Origin: Sipunculus nudus
Lineage: Eukaryota; Annelida; Sipuncula; Golfingiida; Sipunculidae
Direction of reading: 5' to 3'
Assembly (NCBI GenBank): GCA_026874595.1
Contig: CM049311.1
Location: 10,009,676-10,073,675, forward strand
DNA: 64,000 nt
Made by a program: the position numbers and the translations under genes. This document shows, in pieces, positions 20,932-33,335 of this stretch (its first letter is position 1; the number at the start of each line of letters is the position of its first letter). The notes under the pieces are model-generated. The model ran no database searches, had not been told where the DNA came from, and worked only from the letters and a program-made list of their open reading frames with translations.

Positions 20932-23058
20932 TGTTAGCATTTCAACTGTTAACACCAAAAATTTGAAACCAGCTGATCAAAAACTGTAGATTTTAATCAA
21001 GTTTTCAAGCACCATGTAACATATTGTTTACATCAAGCTAGTGTTATGCAGTTTGCAAGAGCTCAGCTCCCCAGCTTCAGCTCCAAGTTCCTTAAATTCG
21101 GCATACAGTTAGATGTCTCCAAAATCCCCTACCATGCCAAGAATTTGGTCACTAGGACTTAATACCTTCGAGATATTAATGAAAAACTTCATTTTTCCAT
21201 TAAAAACCCATTGTTACACTTCAAGACTGCCTAATATCAAAACCACTGATCTGACTTTAATCATAAATAATATACATATTTTTCATTCTCTATGCACATG
21301 CCAGAATGATGTCAGTATTGCGTAATTGTTTTAAGTTAAGTGCCCAAACATAATGCACTTTGTAAAAAATCAAGAAATATATTTACTCCCTTAACAAGGG
21401 CATCGCTGAAGCTAGAGATTTTTTTGTCAGGGATGTAACATTATTTAATCAAGATTCAATTGAATACCCAAAATTAGTTCTGAATTTTTCAAATTTTATA
21501 AGTTATTAGTATAAATATAAAATTAGTACCTTAAGTTTTGCCCAACTGTGACCATGGCACGTTTGTGTCCTGTGAGCACTGTTGATATAATTTTCATATC
21601 ATGCACACATTAGGATTTCAGCTTTTTAGTTTAGAAAGCTGAAAGAAATTGGCCAAAAATTGTAGCTTTTATTAATATTTTTTATGAGACCCTGTCAGAC
21701 TTTGGCCCTCTCCAGCCCCTCTTGAGTCACCTGTATGTTGACCTTGTTGACCTTTCATCAAATTATGCACGCTTGAGGCGAGGCATACAGGAATCCAGGC
21801 AGCTTATGGCCAGCAACAGTTGATCCATGTGTCCAACCCAACTCATCTAGTAGTTTTAACCAACAACATAACAATAAACAATAAATTAATAAATTTTTAT
21901 TGGTTTTTAATAACAAATTAAAGAAAATTAGAAAAGGAATTTGTTAGTTTATAATAACAGGAAATTAACTTGCAGTTACTGATGATATAAGAATCTTGTA
22001 TCGATGGGTAGAATGTCACATATTCCAAATAACACCATGCAGTCACCTATGGCATTTTTCAGTTCAATTTTAATGATAAAGAAGTAAATCATATTATTCA
22101 TTACTAATCATTAGGGATCATATGAAGGAAATTAATGATAGACAAAGATGCAGTTGATAATATTAATCTAGATTCCTGCTGTGTCTAGTGTGTACATTGA
22201 TGTGAAATTAGTCCAAAATGAATTTTTTACAGTTATTTTTTAATATAAATAAAAGCCATAAAACCAGGTACTTATGATCATTATTTAAATGTGTGAATTT
22301 TGTATATTCTGGATTCTCAACATCATTGGTTGGTGAAACTGAATAAATACCAGACATGGTGCGAATACTTTGTAATTGTATTTAAATACGAATATGATTA
22401 TGTACTCCATTATCAAATTTCTTGCATAAAGAATAGGAATTCAGGTAAAAATGAAAGTATATGAATACTCGTGCAAATACTTTCAAAATGTATTCATGAA
22501 AGCATTCATTAATATATTCTTTAATATTATTTTAATAATCATATCAGTTATATTTCATTTAAAAAAATCATATGATTCTCTTATTATTTTTTTATAAAAA
22601 TTATATTTGGGACAATATTTGTAATTTTTTTTAATAAATAGTACTCTTATATTATATGTTCTGCTTATAAGTTATATGGCCAAGTCAAAATCTGTGTGAC
22701 AATAGTACTCCATTTGTTAATAAAATAAATGAAATCAATCCTCTTCCCTGTCTCCAAAGGTACTATCAAAATCATACATAAGCTAAACAACAACAACTCA
22801 TAATACAGCTTATATTTATTACCACACAAAACCAGCATGTGCCTCATTTCTAAATAATATTTTTTTATCATATATAACAGCTGAGCGTCGTGACCCATAG
22901 GTCCCTTGTTTATTCATTAAACATTCTTTACAAATAAACGTTGCTAAATAATGCAGCAAATGAGTTTAATGTAAGCGTTTATTTCCGTGCGAACGGGCAG
23001 CTGTGTGTTACAGCAGGGGGTTTTAGACGTATTATTTGGTGATAATTACCAAGATTTT

Positions 23059-25659
23059 TAGCTCAGCTGACTATAAGTCATCTGAGCTATAGTCGTGGTC
23101 CATTGTCCGTCGTCCGTCCGTCCGTCTGTCCGTCCGTAGATGTGGCACGTTTTGAAACCGTAAGACCTAGGAATCCAAAATTCGGCATAATGTTAGATGT
23201 CCCCAAGATCTCCTACCAAGCCGAAAACTGGGTGTTTGCAACTTCGTTCCTTTGAGAAATTAAGGAAAAACCTCAATTTTTTATTAAAAACCTATTTTCA
23301 CACTTCAGGACTGCCTATTATCAAAACCACTCATCTGTTTTACCTCATATTTACCATAAATATTCCTCTATATAGTTCCTATGTACATGCCAGAAATTAT
23401 GTCTGTATTATTTAATTTAAAAAAGTTATGGGCCCAAACATAATGCATTTTGTAAAAAATCAGAAAAGATATTTGATCACTTAACACAAAAATGTTAATG
23501 CTATGGACCTTTTTTCCAGTAATATAACTTTAATTATTCAAAATAAAATTGTATACCCAAAATTAGATGAAAATCTTTTAAATTTTTTAAAATATTAATA
23601 AAAATAAAAAATTGGTACCTTAAATTTTGCCCAACTTTGACCATGGCACGTTTTTTTTTTCCTGTAAGTACTGTGGATTTAATTTTCACAGTATGTTTTT
23701 GTTAGCATTTCAACTGTTAACACCAAAAATTTGAAACCAGTTGATCAAAAACTGTAGATTTTAATCAAGTTTTCAAGCACCATGTAACATATTGTTTACA
23801 TCAAGCTAGTGTTATGCAGTTTGCAAGAGCTCAGCTCCCCAGCTTCAGCTCTAAGTTCCTTAAATTCGGCATACAGTTAGATGTCTCCAAAATGCCCTAC
23901 CATGCCAAGAATTTGGTCACTAGGACATTCGAGATATTAATGAAAAACTTCATTTCTCCATTAAAAACCCATTGTTACACTTCAAGACTGCCTAATATCA
24001 AAACCACTGATCTGACTTTAATCATAAATAATATACATATTTTTCATTCTCTATGCACATGCCAGAATGATGTCAGTATTGTGTAATTGTTTTAAGTTAT
24101 GGGCCCAAACATAATGCACTTTGTAAAAAATCAAGAAATATATTTACTCCCTTAACAAGAGCATTGCTGAAGCTAGAGATTTTTTTGTCAGGGATGTAAC
24201 ATTATTTAATCAAGATTCAATTGAATACCCAAAATTAGTTCTGAATTTTTCAAATTTTATTTAGTATAAATATAAAATTAGTACCTTAAATTTTGCCCAA
24301 CTGTGACCATGGCACGTTTGTTTCCCGTGAGCACTGTTGATATAATTTTCATATCATGCACACATAAGCATTTCAGCTTTTTAGTTTAGAAAGCTGAAAG
24401 AAATTAGCCAAAAATTGTAGCTTTTATTAATGTTTTTTATGAGACCCTGTCAGACTTTAGCTCTCTCCAGCCCCTCTTGAGTCACCTGTATGTTGACCTT
24501 GTTGACCTTTCATCAAATTATGCACGCTTGAGCGAGGCATACATGGAATCCAGGCAGCTTATGGCAAGCCACAGTTGATCCAGGTGTCCAACCCAACTCA
24601 TCTAGTAGTTTTAACCAAGAACATAACAAAAAACAATAAATTAATAAATTTTTCTTGGTTTTTAATAACAAATTAAAGAAAAATAGAAAAGGAATTTGTT
24701 AGTTTATAATAACAGGAAATTAACTTGCAGTTACTGATGATATAAGAATCTTGTATCGATGGGTAGAATGTCACATATTCCAAATAACGCCATGTAGTCA
24801 CCTATGGCATTTTCCAGTTCAATTTTAATAATAAAGAGGTAAATCATATTATTCATTACTAATCATTAGGGATCATATGAAGGAAATTAGACAAAGATGC
24901 AGTTGATAATATTAATCTAGATTCCTGCTGTGTCTAGTGTGTACATTGATGTGAAATTAGTCCAAAATGAATTTTTTACAGTTATTTTTTAATATAAATA
25001 AAAGCCATAAAACCAGGTACTTATGATCATTATTTAAATGTGTGAATTTTGTATATTCTGGATTCTCAACATCATTGTTTGGTGAAAACTGAATAAATTC
25101 CAGACATGGTGCAAATACTTTGTAATTGTATTTAAATACGAATATGATTTTGTACTCCATTATAAAATTTCTTGCATAAAGAATGGGAATTCAGGTAAAA
25201 ATGAAAATATATGAATACTCGTGCAAATACTTTCAAAATGTATTCATGAATGCATTCATGAATATATTCTTTAATATTATTTTAATAATCATATCAGTTA
25301 TATTTCATTTTAAAAAATCATATGATTCTCTTATTATTTTTAATAAAAATTATATTTGGGACAATATTTGTATTTTTTTTAATAAATAGTTAAACTCTTA
25401 TATTAAATGTTCTGCTTATAAGTTATATGGCCAAGTCAAAATCTGTGTGACAATAGTACTCCATTTGTTAATAAAATAAATGAAATCAATCCTCTTCCCT
25501 GTCTCCAAAGGTACTATCAAAATCATACATAAGCTAAACAACAACAACTCATAATACAGCTTATATTTATTACCACAAAAAACCAGCATGTGCCTCATTT
25601 CTAAATATTATTTTTTATCATATATAACAGCTGAGCGTCGTGACCCATAGGTCCCTTGT
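23059..25659 (+). mobile_element. HLE-A3, uninterrupted 2.6-kb reference copy
   Basis: It runs from TAGCTCAGCTGACTATAAG, with a (GTCC)n/(GTCT) run at 23110-23137, to CAGCTGAGCGTCGTGACCC and CCCTTGT before T. Module 1 (about 23140-23700) and module 2 (about 23840-24420) are diverged copies; both contain CTGCCTA followed by TATCAAAACCACT, and a TTTTGCCCAAC block. The 3' third carries the 24-bp palindrome at 25241. No interruption is seen, so this copy anchors the empty-site comparisons. Only 149 bases separate it from HLE-A2. Confidence 0.9.
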
Positions 25660-26348
25660 TTATAATAAGTTATATACCGCACGAAAGATATACATTTCAA
25701 GGTTCTACATTTTAATTTTTATATTCATACCACCAGCCTTGATTAAGTTATTGCAGGTTAATAATATGACAGTTTCAGCAGTCTTAACCATCATGTCGCC
25801 CCATGAGCGCTACTGCATGACTATGCCTAATCGTGGATAGTATTCAGGCTTTTTGGATCAATAAAAAATATATAAACCTCCATTCAGTGTTCATATAATG
25901 GTCTTTGACAATTGCACGTACATGCAAAGGAGCATTTTTGACGCATACAAGAAGCGTTTTTCGTAACCACAGTAAAAATGAAACGATCGTAGGGGAATCT
26001 TTCCTTTTCTGATAAATGCCTTCTCGTCCACGCAAAGGTCGTTTGTGACTTACAGATATTTTGTCCCCATCTCGAACGTTAAATGTATTTGAAATGCGTA
26101 ACCTGGCAACATATTTAACCTCTGTCATATATACTTTTTTATTCCCATCTTCATTAAAGCAGCTATGTCGTGATTTATTTTGCTATGTGCAGCTGATTAT
26201 CGCTACCCTCAGTCCAGAGACAGAGTCAGGGTGCGGCCTTTAAGGGGGGTTTGGATATTTGGACCTTAGCAGGAGCTCCTTTGAGAGACCTTGCAAACTC
26301 AGGGTGCGGCTATAAATAGATTTGCGGTGATAAAAACAGGATTTACGG
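25660..26348. other. right part of the 11040-26348 TIR element
   Basis: No recognisable gene. A 94-codon minus-strand frame (26128-25844) contains a basic stretch but matches nothing I know. Two GGGTGCGGC words and the right TIR end this stretch. Confidence 0.5.
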
Positions 26349-27677
26349 TACATGTATAGTAAGATGGATTATGAATTGAATTTCCATTTAAAGTCCCTTT
26401 TATTAAAATGAGTTTCATATTGAAAATGCTGTTGTTACAAAGCAACAGTATTTTCAACTGAGATAAGAAAAATAGCATCTGATGTTTAATTTAAATATAG
26501 TTTATGGTGTTACGGCCCCTATTGAAATAACGTCCCCTATTTTAATCATTATTACATTAGGGGTTACAAATGAGCTGTTTCTCATAACCCCTATTGCAAT
26601 AATGTGCACTATTGTTATAATTATTACATTAGGGATTGTATTTGCAACTCCTATTGTTATAACATTTTTATTACATTAGGGGTTGTGGTTGCAATGGTTT
26701 TTGCACATGAGCTTTGGTAAAAACAAAATGAATACTGTGATACTACACACAAAGTGATGCCTTTAGACATGTAAATTGTAATTTATAATGTTATAAATAT
26801 TATTAGAGTACCATCGATTAATGAAATTTATTATCACCTGACCAAATTACATTTGTGATTTTAACAAAGACTTACTGTTACAGTAATGTCTGTTAAATAC
26901 TGTTGAGGGGGCTGATGAATCACTGCCTTTGCCTGAAAATAATTATTATTAATATAATATTATATGTTATATATAAATTATACTATAATTAACTTTATAT
27001 ATCAAATTTGTAATTTGTCTAAATAAAATTAAGCCACGTATGAATGAGAAATACTTTTTCATGGAACATTAATAACATAAGAATGGATAATTTAAAGAAA
27101 ATTTATGCTTTATTCTGGAAATTAGTCTTTATTTTAATTTTATTCCAAGAACTCTATTGTTATTTGTGGACATTATTATCATGATCCATTATTACAATAG
27201 GCAACACTATTACAATACAGGTTTAACCGGGGAAACCAAATAACTTCCAGTAATGTAATAACCACAGTATTATAGACTATTGTTGTGTGTCATTTATAGG
27301 GTATTTACAACAGGTGTTTATTCATTTCACTGTTACACCCCTGTCCTGAGTGATCTCCAGAGAGATTATTAGGTTATTGAGATTGACATATTTGTCCGTC
27401 TTGCAATTTGAAAGGTGCTCTTGAGTTTGGCGTGTGGGTTCCCATGGACGGATACCCTAGTGTTGTTTCTGATAAAAACCCTTCCCTAAATTTCTCTAAT
27501 GGTGTCAAATTAATCGAGATTTACATAAAAATATGGAAAAATAAACCTTTTCAGACACAGACACTATTTATATTATACACATTATTTGTATTGTGTTTGT
27601 GTCTGAATGCATCCCGCATTCCGTACATATAAGAAATCTTAGCTGAAGTCTGCAAATATATTTGACTTTACCTGTTT

Positions 27678-27952
27678 ATAACCTCCACTAAGCAGTAGGG
27701 GTTATGTTTCTGCGTGTTTTTGGTTTCTTTGTTTGTCTGTTAGCAACATTAGTCAACAAGTTATCGACAGGTTTTGATAAAATCCTCAGGATAGCTCGGC
27801 AATGATAGAAGGAAAAATTGATAAAATTTTGATACAGAAACATTCTTGATCCAGGAATATTTTAAAGGGAATATGCTGCTTTTCTGACAGTTCCACATGA
27901 GGCTAATGAGCTGACTTGGCGGAGGTCTCCATTCTCTGAGTGCTTTTCTAGT
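27678..27952 (+). mobile_element. HLE-E1, short Helentron-like element
   Basis: The 5' end TATAACCTCCACTAAG pairs with GTAGGGGTTATG, followed by a GTTTGTCTGTTAGC microsatellite. The 3' part has GGCGGAGGTCT (inverse of ACCTCC), then GAGTGCTTTTCTAGT before T. About 275 bp and non-coding. Confidence 0.7.
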
Positions 27953-28137
27953 TTCTATATGTGCTGCCTCTGGGTAAAATACGAAAACTTAAAAAATCGC
28001 TACATATAGCAATCGAGAGGAATCTCACCTCCTTTATTTCTCAATACAGGTACCGTTTTTATACTCATTTCGCATCTCGCATTCCCTACCTAAGAAATCT
28101 TAGCTTTAGTCTGCAGATATATTCGACTTTACCTGTT

Positions 28138-28403
28138 TATTACCTGCAGGGGTCTTGTTTATGCGGGCGTTGGTTTGTTTGTTTGTCTGTTAGCAACATT
28201 AGTCAAAAAGTTATTGACGGATTTTAATGAATCCTTGAGGATAGCTCGGCAATGATCGAAAGAAAAATTGATAAAATTTTGATACGGATAACATTCTTGA
28301 TCCAGGAATATTTTAAAGGAAAAACGCTGCTTTACTGACAGTTGCAAATCAGGGTTATGAGCTGCCTTGGCGTAGTTACACGCTGTCTAAGTGCTTTTCT
28401 AGT
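28138..28403 (+). mobile_element. HLE-E2, decayed second copy
   Basis: The second half of the direct duplication. The 5' arm has decayed to TTACCTGCAGGGGTC, the microsatellite is (GTTT)n/GTCT near 28170, and the 3' end is AAGTGCTTTTCTAGT. Confidence 0.6.
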
Positions 28404-28527
28404 TATTTTTATTACTATATGCTATATATTTTAGTATATGAAAATATAGATTTTTTTATTTCAAATTATGAACCATGGTTTTATCTAGGTTAATTACAGG
28501 TGCATCAGGAGGGTATTGGAAAATTTT

Positions 28528-28728
28528 TGCCTCCGCCCTGCCTAGCTACGGAGGCTATATTTTTGGGCAGTGTATGTTCGTCTGTTTATCTGTTTTTCTG
28601 TTAGTACGATAACACAAAAAGTCTGCAGTTTGATAAAATTTTCAGGAAAGCTTGACAATGATACAAGGAACAATTGATTAAATTTTGGGAGCGGTTCATG
28701 TGTAAATAACCCCGAAATGAGTTCTAGT
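28528..28728 (+). mobile_element. HLE-E-like fragment
   Basis: The 5' hairpin GCCTCCGCCC ... ACGGAGGC, a TCTGTTTATCTGTTTTTCTG run and a TTTGATAAAATTTTCAGGAA phrase resemble HLE-E. The end CTAGT at 28728 lacks a clear inverse motif. Confidence 0.45.
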
Positions 28729-28731
28729 ATT

Positions 28732-28752
28732 GGGGGGGGGGGGGGGGGGGGG
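28732..28752. repeat. poly-G tract (about 21 bases)
   Basis: Uninterrupted G-run immediately right of the HLE-E-like end. Confidence 0.95.
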
Positions 28753-29328
28753 AGGTGGTTTTTACTTTAAGTAACTTTATTACAATAGGGGATACTCAGA
28801 CCCAACCACTGTTGTAATAACATTGCCTATTGTAATAAACATTTATCCCAGAAAAATCTTATTGATATTTTTTGTATTACATGGAGATACATTTAGAAAC
28901 AAATAAAATTTAAAGACATTTTAGCATTTGAAAACCATACAACTGTGACATTTTAATAAATATTAAAACATCTTTTATACTTTAAATGACATGTAATCAA
29001 GTGGTTATTACATAAAGGAACATTATTACAATAGGGGTTAGTCCCCCTATACAGTAAATGATATCAGTAATTGAGTGGTTTTTACATTAATGAACTTTAT
29101 TACAGTAGGGGTTAGTTGGGCCCAACCACTATTGTAATAACATTGCATATCATAATAATGATTAATGCCATAAAAATATTATAGATATGTTTTAGTACAT
29201 GGATGATACTGTTTGAATAGTTATAATTTATAGACATATTAGCAGTAGCACAACTAACAACAGTCTCATTTAAGGAAATATTAAAATACCCTTTTATATA
29301 GTAGAGACATCAGTAATTGAATGGTTAT

Positions 29329-30215
29329 TAGCTCAGCTGACTATAAGTCATCTGAGCTATATTCGTGGTCCTTTGTCCATCCGTCTATTAACAGGGCATG
29401 TTTTGAAACAATGGGACCCACCACTCCAAAGTTTTGCATACAGTTAGATGTCCCCAAAATCTCCTTCCATACGGAAAGATTGGGTCACTATTAGACTTTG
29501 TTCCTTAGACCTCCGTTTTCCATTAAAATGCCATTGGTACACTTCAAGGCTGCCTAATATCAAAACCACTGATCTGTTTTTGATCATATTTATTTTACAT
29601 ATTCTTCCTTACATTTTCTATAAACATCCCAAAAATTAGCATGAACTGAAAACTCCAATGTGCAAAACTTTTTAATAGTCATTCAAGGAATGTTGTGGCA
29701 TTATTTTCTTTTCAAATTTTTTTTCAGTTTAAACATTTGTTATTTAAAGATAATAAAATATATGTTTATGCATAATATGACCCAGTATGTGCTACACTCT
29801 GGATAAATAATGATTGTAATTTAGAATTCTGATATTTTAACTTGTATTTTCAGATTTTTTTATTTCAAATTTATAAACTTTTAAATAAAAAAAAATGAAC
29901 TTGATAAAACTATTTATGGAAAACTTGGATATGCTAAAAAAAATAGGCTTTTATATAAACTTAAATTCATTATTTCCTTGAAAGTGAAATAAAGGTATTA
30001 GTCCCTTCTGTCCACTTGCCTGTCCATCTGTAAATTTTTCATATGCATCATAGTATCTCACAACTTTTACTGTTTTTCTTCATGACAGTCTTTTCAGAGT
30101 ATTAGTTTTGCCATTAAATATATATGAAAAACATTTAAATAAAATATTTTTGCATATTTTGCATTTGCAAAAGATTGAAACTTCAGCTGAGGGCCGTGAC
30201 CCATGGGTCCCTTGT
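29329..30215 (+). mobile_element. HLE-A4, short single-module copy
   Basis: Starts TAGCTCAGCTGACTATAAG and ends CAGCTGAGGGCCGTGACCC with a CATGGG hairpin and CCCTTGT before T. It is only 887 bp: one module (with CTGCCTA and TATCAAAACCACT near 29550) plus an AT-rich 3' end, and almost no (GTCC)n. It interrupts an internal repeat of the 26508-33373 element between CAGTAATTGAATGG and CTTTATTACAATAGGGG. Confidence 0.85.
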
Positions 30216-30318
30216 TTCAATTCTGAACTTTATTACAATAGGGGTATATGGGCCCAGCCACTTTTGTAATAATATTGCCTATTGTAATAAAAAAACAATA
30301 ATAGGGGAACTTATAGTA

Positions 30319-31441
30319 CAGTCGTGACTTGACATTCCGACCCTTAACAATCCGGAAACCTTGCAATCCGATGGTATTTTGCAATAAACGAACAGGACCC
30401 ATAGAAATTAGCCTTGACAATCCGACAGCCTTGGATTCCAACTCCAACATGACATTTCCCAACACAAACAAGGATACCTACGTATTTTCTGACTTGACAA
30501 TCCGAGCGGTATATTGTCCTTTGATGTCAGTCGTCGGGCTCGTGCACACAGCACCCTGATCAATTAGGCGTGGAATGCAGCGAAGCATATTGTTCTAACT
30601 GTACATGCGAACCAATTATTAAGTCAACTTGGCTCACTAATTAAGTCCATTTACATCCGTATGTGGCACACATGAACTTCTCAGTGTGTGGAATATGCGG
30701 AGCTGGAGAACGGTGTCCAGGACGTTTTCCAGGCACTCAACAGCGCGGACCGCAGAGCAATACCTCGTATTAGACAACATGGAGCCCACGGAAGCAATGC
30801 CGATTGCTGATATTTTGTCAATGGTCAAAGAAGACGGAGGCGACAGCGACAGCGAGCCTGAGGGAGATGATGGTCCTCCTAAACCAGGAACTCTCAGAGA
30901 CAAGATTGGGGAAATGGATACAGGGCTACGGTATATTGAGGAGTAGGGCTTCACTGCTTGGGACGTTGATGCCGACCGCCTAGAAAAGTCCATGAAAATG
31001 AAAAAAATAAAAGAACAAGATACCAGACAGATATGCTTGCATTCTTCAGACGCGCATGAACTTAGTAGTTCAACTGCTGGTTCATATATATACATTTTGT
31101 TAATGTTTGTTCAGAAATATAAGCATTCTCATAAATGGAGAATCTGCATAGGTCTTCAATCTTGACGATTGTAGTACATGTATATATAGACACGTATACA
31201 AGAAATAAAAACAGTACTTCATGGCGTATGTTTTAATTTTCTAATTCACATTTTTCATAACAATATCATATACGTAGTTTATTATAACAAAATACCTTTT
31301 TTACATAAAAGTCCTCCAATCATTTAGGTCACATTGTATCTTTACCCTCCGTCACCTTTATTGATTTGACAGTCCGACAGCCTTGCAATCCAACATAAAT
31401 TAGAGTATTACATTTAGTGTCGGATTATCAAGTCACGACTG
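30319..31441. mobile_element. pogo/Tigger-like DNA transposon remnant
   Basis: Terminal inverted repeats CAGTCGTGACTTGACATTCC and its right-hand counterpart (GGATTATCAAGTCACGACTG) are flanked by TA on both sides (30317-30318, 31442-31443). The sub-terminal words GACAATCCGACAGCC and GACAGTCCGACAGCC recur at both ends. Size is 1123 bp, too small for a complete transposase. TA targets and CAGT...AATCCG ends are typical of Tc1/mariner superfamily pogo/Tigger elements. Confidence 0.85.
30686..31030 (+). pseudogene. possible C-terminal remnant of a Tigger-type transposase
   Basis: A frame of 86 codons holds an acidic stretch (KEDGGDSDSEPEGDDGPPKP) and ends at a stop after GLRYIEE. It reads on in frame after that stop (GFTAWDVDADRLEKSMKMKK). 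Base composition is clearly less AT-rich than around it. An acidic C-terminal region and a final helix are common in Tigger-family transposases. The DDE domain and the DNA-binding domains are absent, so the assignment rests mostly on position between the TIRs. Confidence 0.4.
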
Positions 31442-32040
31442 TAATTTGATAAGGTTATTTTGATTATTAAGTGTTAACATATACTTTTATCACGTGTCCA
31501 AATTTATGACGTACAAAATGTCTTTATAATTGTCATTTTAGACAATTAAGACCCAAATAGTACAGTCATTCATGAATAAGTATAATAACGTTGCCCGTTG
31601 TAATCAATGAAGGGGCAGACACTATTATTTGTACTAAATTTGATACACAACCCCATTGAAAAATCAATATAATAAATTACAGATCATCATTTTAAAATAC
31701 AATATTCATTTATCTACTGTTTAATTTCAAAACAAAGCATAAAAACAAACCATTACAATATCTCACTAAAATGCTGATATACCTTGCTGAATACAAATTA
31801 TTCATATTTTCATGATCAAAGATATCGATATATCAGTTGTTCCACAGTATTCACAATTTCTTTACAAAAGCTGATGTGCAAAAACCATTGCAACCACAAC
31901 CCCTAATGTAATAAAAATGTTATAACAATAGGAGTTGCAAATACAACCCCTAATGCAATAATTATAACAATAGTGCACCTTATTACAATAGGGGTTATGA
32001 GAAACAGCTCATTTGTAACCCCTGTTGTAATAATTATTGT

Positions 32041-33335
32041 ATCCACCAAAACAAAGTTTTGCGGATACTGTGTTTTTGACCAGGTTCCGCCGCCGCTGTG
32101 TTCATTTCAGGAATAGAAATCGGGCACCACTGGACAGATTTTTCCCGAAACTTTACAGGATTATCGGGTCACATGTGAACTGGTACCAAAATATTTTGCA
32201 TTGACCTCTGACTTTTCCTGTCTCCAGTGCGTCTGTTTTGACACATTAACCCACATATCTTCAGACTCGTTTGACCTATCTGGAAAAAAAATTTACACAA
32301 ATGTAGCCCTTGGATAGCTTTATAACATACATAAAAAATGTAGGTGCCACCTGCAACCATTTTTGCACAGCGTCCATCTGTTCATCTTCCTTTGGATAAA
32401 ATCACTCACATCTCTGCAGTGAATGGTGACTTATCCTCCTGAAATTTTGCATGTGTATTCATCCTGGATAGCTTTCTTGATTTTATGACAGGTGGTGCCA
32501 CCTACATTCATATTCAGGCTGTAGACATCCAGGCTTATATCTCAGGACTGGTTTGACATATCCTCCTGAAATTTTGCATGTGTATAGATCTCACATAGTT
32601 CTTTATCATATTTAAAACTGGTGGCGCCACCTGCAACCATTTTTGCACAGCCTCAATCTGTTTATCTGCCTTTGGATAAAATCACTCATATCTCTGCAGT
32701 GAATGGACTTATCCACCTGAAATTTTGCATGTATATACATCTTGGATAGCTTTCTCGATTTTGTGGCAGGTGGTGCCACCTACTTTCACGTTCAGGCTGC
32801 AGACATCCAGGCTTATATCTCGGGACTGGTTTGACGTATCTTCCTGTAATTTTGCATGAGTATAGATCTCTTATAGCTCTTTATCATATGCAAAACTGGT
32901 GGCGCCACCTGCAACCATTTTTACACAGCATCCGTCTGTTTGTCTGCCATGGGATAAAATCACTCATATCTCCGCAGTGGTTTCACTTACCTGCCTTAAA
33001 TTTTGCATACATGTATATACATCTTGGATAGCTTTCTCGATTTTGTGGCAGGTGGCGCCACCTTTTTTCACATTCAGGCTGCAGACATCCAGGCTTATAT
33101 CTCAGGACTGGTTTGACTTATCTGCCTAAAATTTTGCAATTGTATATAACTTGGATAACTTTCTGGATTTTGTGGCAGGTGGCACCACCTACATACACAT
33201 TTCGGCTGCAGACATCCATGCTAATCAACACACCTCTCTATTTCCACTTGCCATTCAATCCATGCCTCACTTCACCCGTCCCACTCTGGTTTCTTCGGAT
33301 ACACATAGTCACTTGTCGACTACCCATATTCAAGT
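32041..33335 (+). mobile_element. HLE-F1, Helentron-like element with ~285-bp tandem units
   Basis: Starts ATCCACCAAAACAAAGTTTT (hairpin CAAAACAAAGTTTTG) then GCGGATACTGTG. The 3' end has CGGATACACA, hairpin TAGTCACTTGTCGACTA and terminus TTCAAGT before T. Internal units near 32460, 32750, 33035 and 33160 repeat TGGCAGGTGGTGCCACCTAC and CAGACATCCAGGCTTATATC. It splits the right arm of the foldback element. The ends are divergent for the family, so the family assignment is less sure than the element itself. Confidence 0.7.

Larger units (their letters stand above)
12287..22909 (+). mobile_element. HLE-A2, interrupted by the HLE-B cluster
   Basis: The two parts are 12287-12924 and 20932-22909, together about 2.6 kb. 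The 5' palindrome is TAGCTCAGCTGACTATAAG with a (GTCC)n run at 12337-12366. The 3' end has CAGCTGAGCGTCGTGACCC, an ATAGG hairpin arm and CCCTTGT before T. The interruption falls after CACAGCATGTTTT in module 1. The sequence resumes with TGTTAGCATTTCAACTG, continuous in sister copies (for example 58182). It lies inside the 11040-26348 element. Confidence 0.85.
11040..26348. mobile_element. TIR DNA element split by HLE-A2 and HLE-A3
   Basis: The left end is CCGTAAATCCTGTTTTTATC at 11040, and its inverted counterpart ends at 26348 (GGATTTACGG). Each is flanked by TA. Sub-terminal GGGTGCGGCTTTAAA-like words occur at both ends (11117, 26229, 26300). After removing HLE-A2 (12287-22909) and HLE-A3 (23059-25659), about 2.1 kb remains, less AT-rich than its surroundings. 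I recognise no transposase in its short ORFs. The TA flank fits a Tc1/mariner-type target but does not prove it. Confidence 0.6.
27608..28403 (+). repeat. direct duplication of about 340 bp
   Basis: 27608-27952 and 28072-28403 align along their length: both carry TAAGAAATCTTAGCT, a TTTGACTTTACCTGTTTAT-like block, GGATAGCTCGGCAATGAT and GTGCTTTTCTAGT. The duplicated unit includes an HLE-E element plus about 70 bases of flank, so the flank was duplicated with it. Confidence 0.75.
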
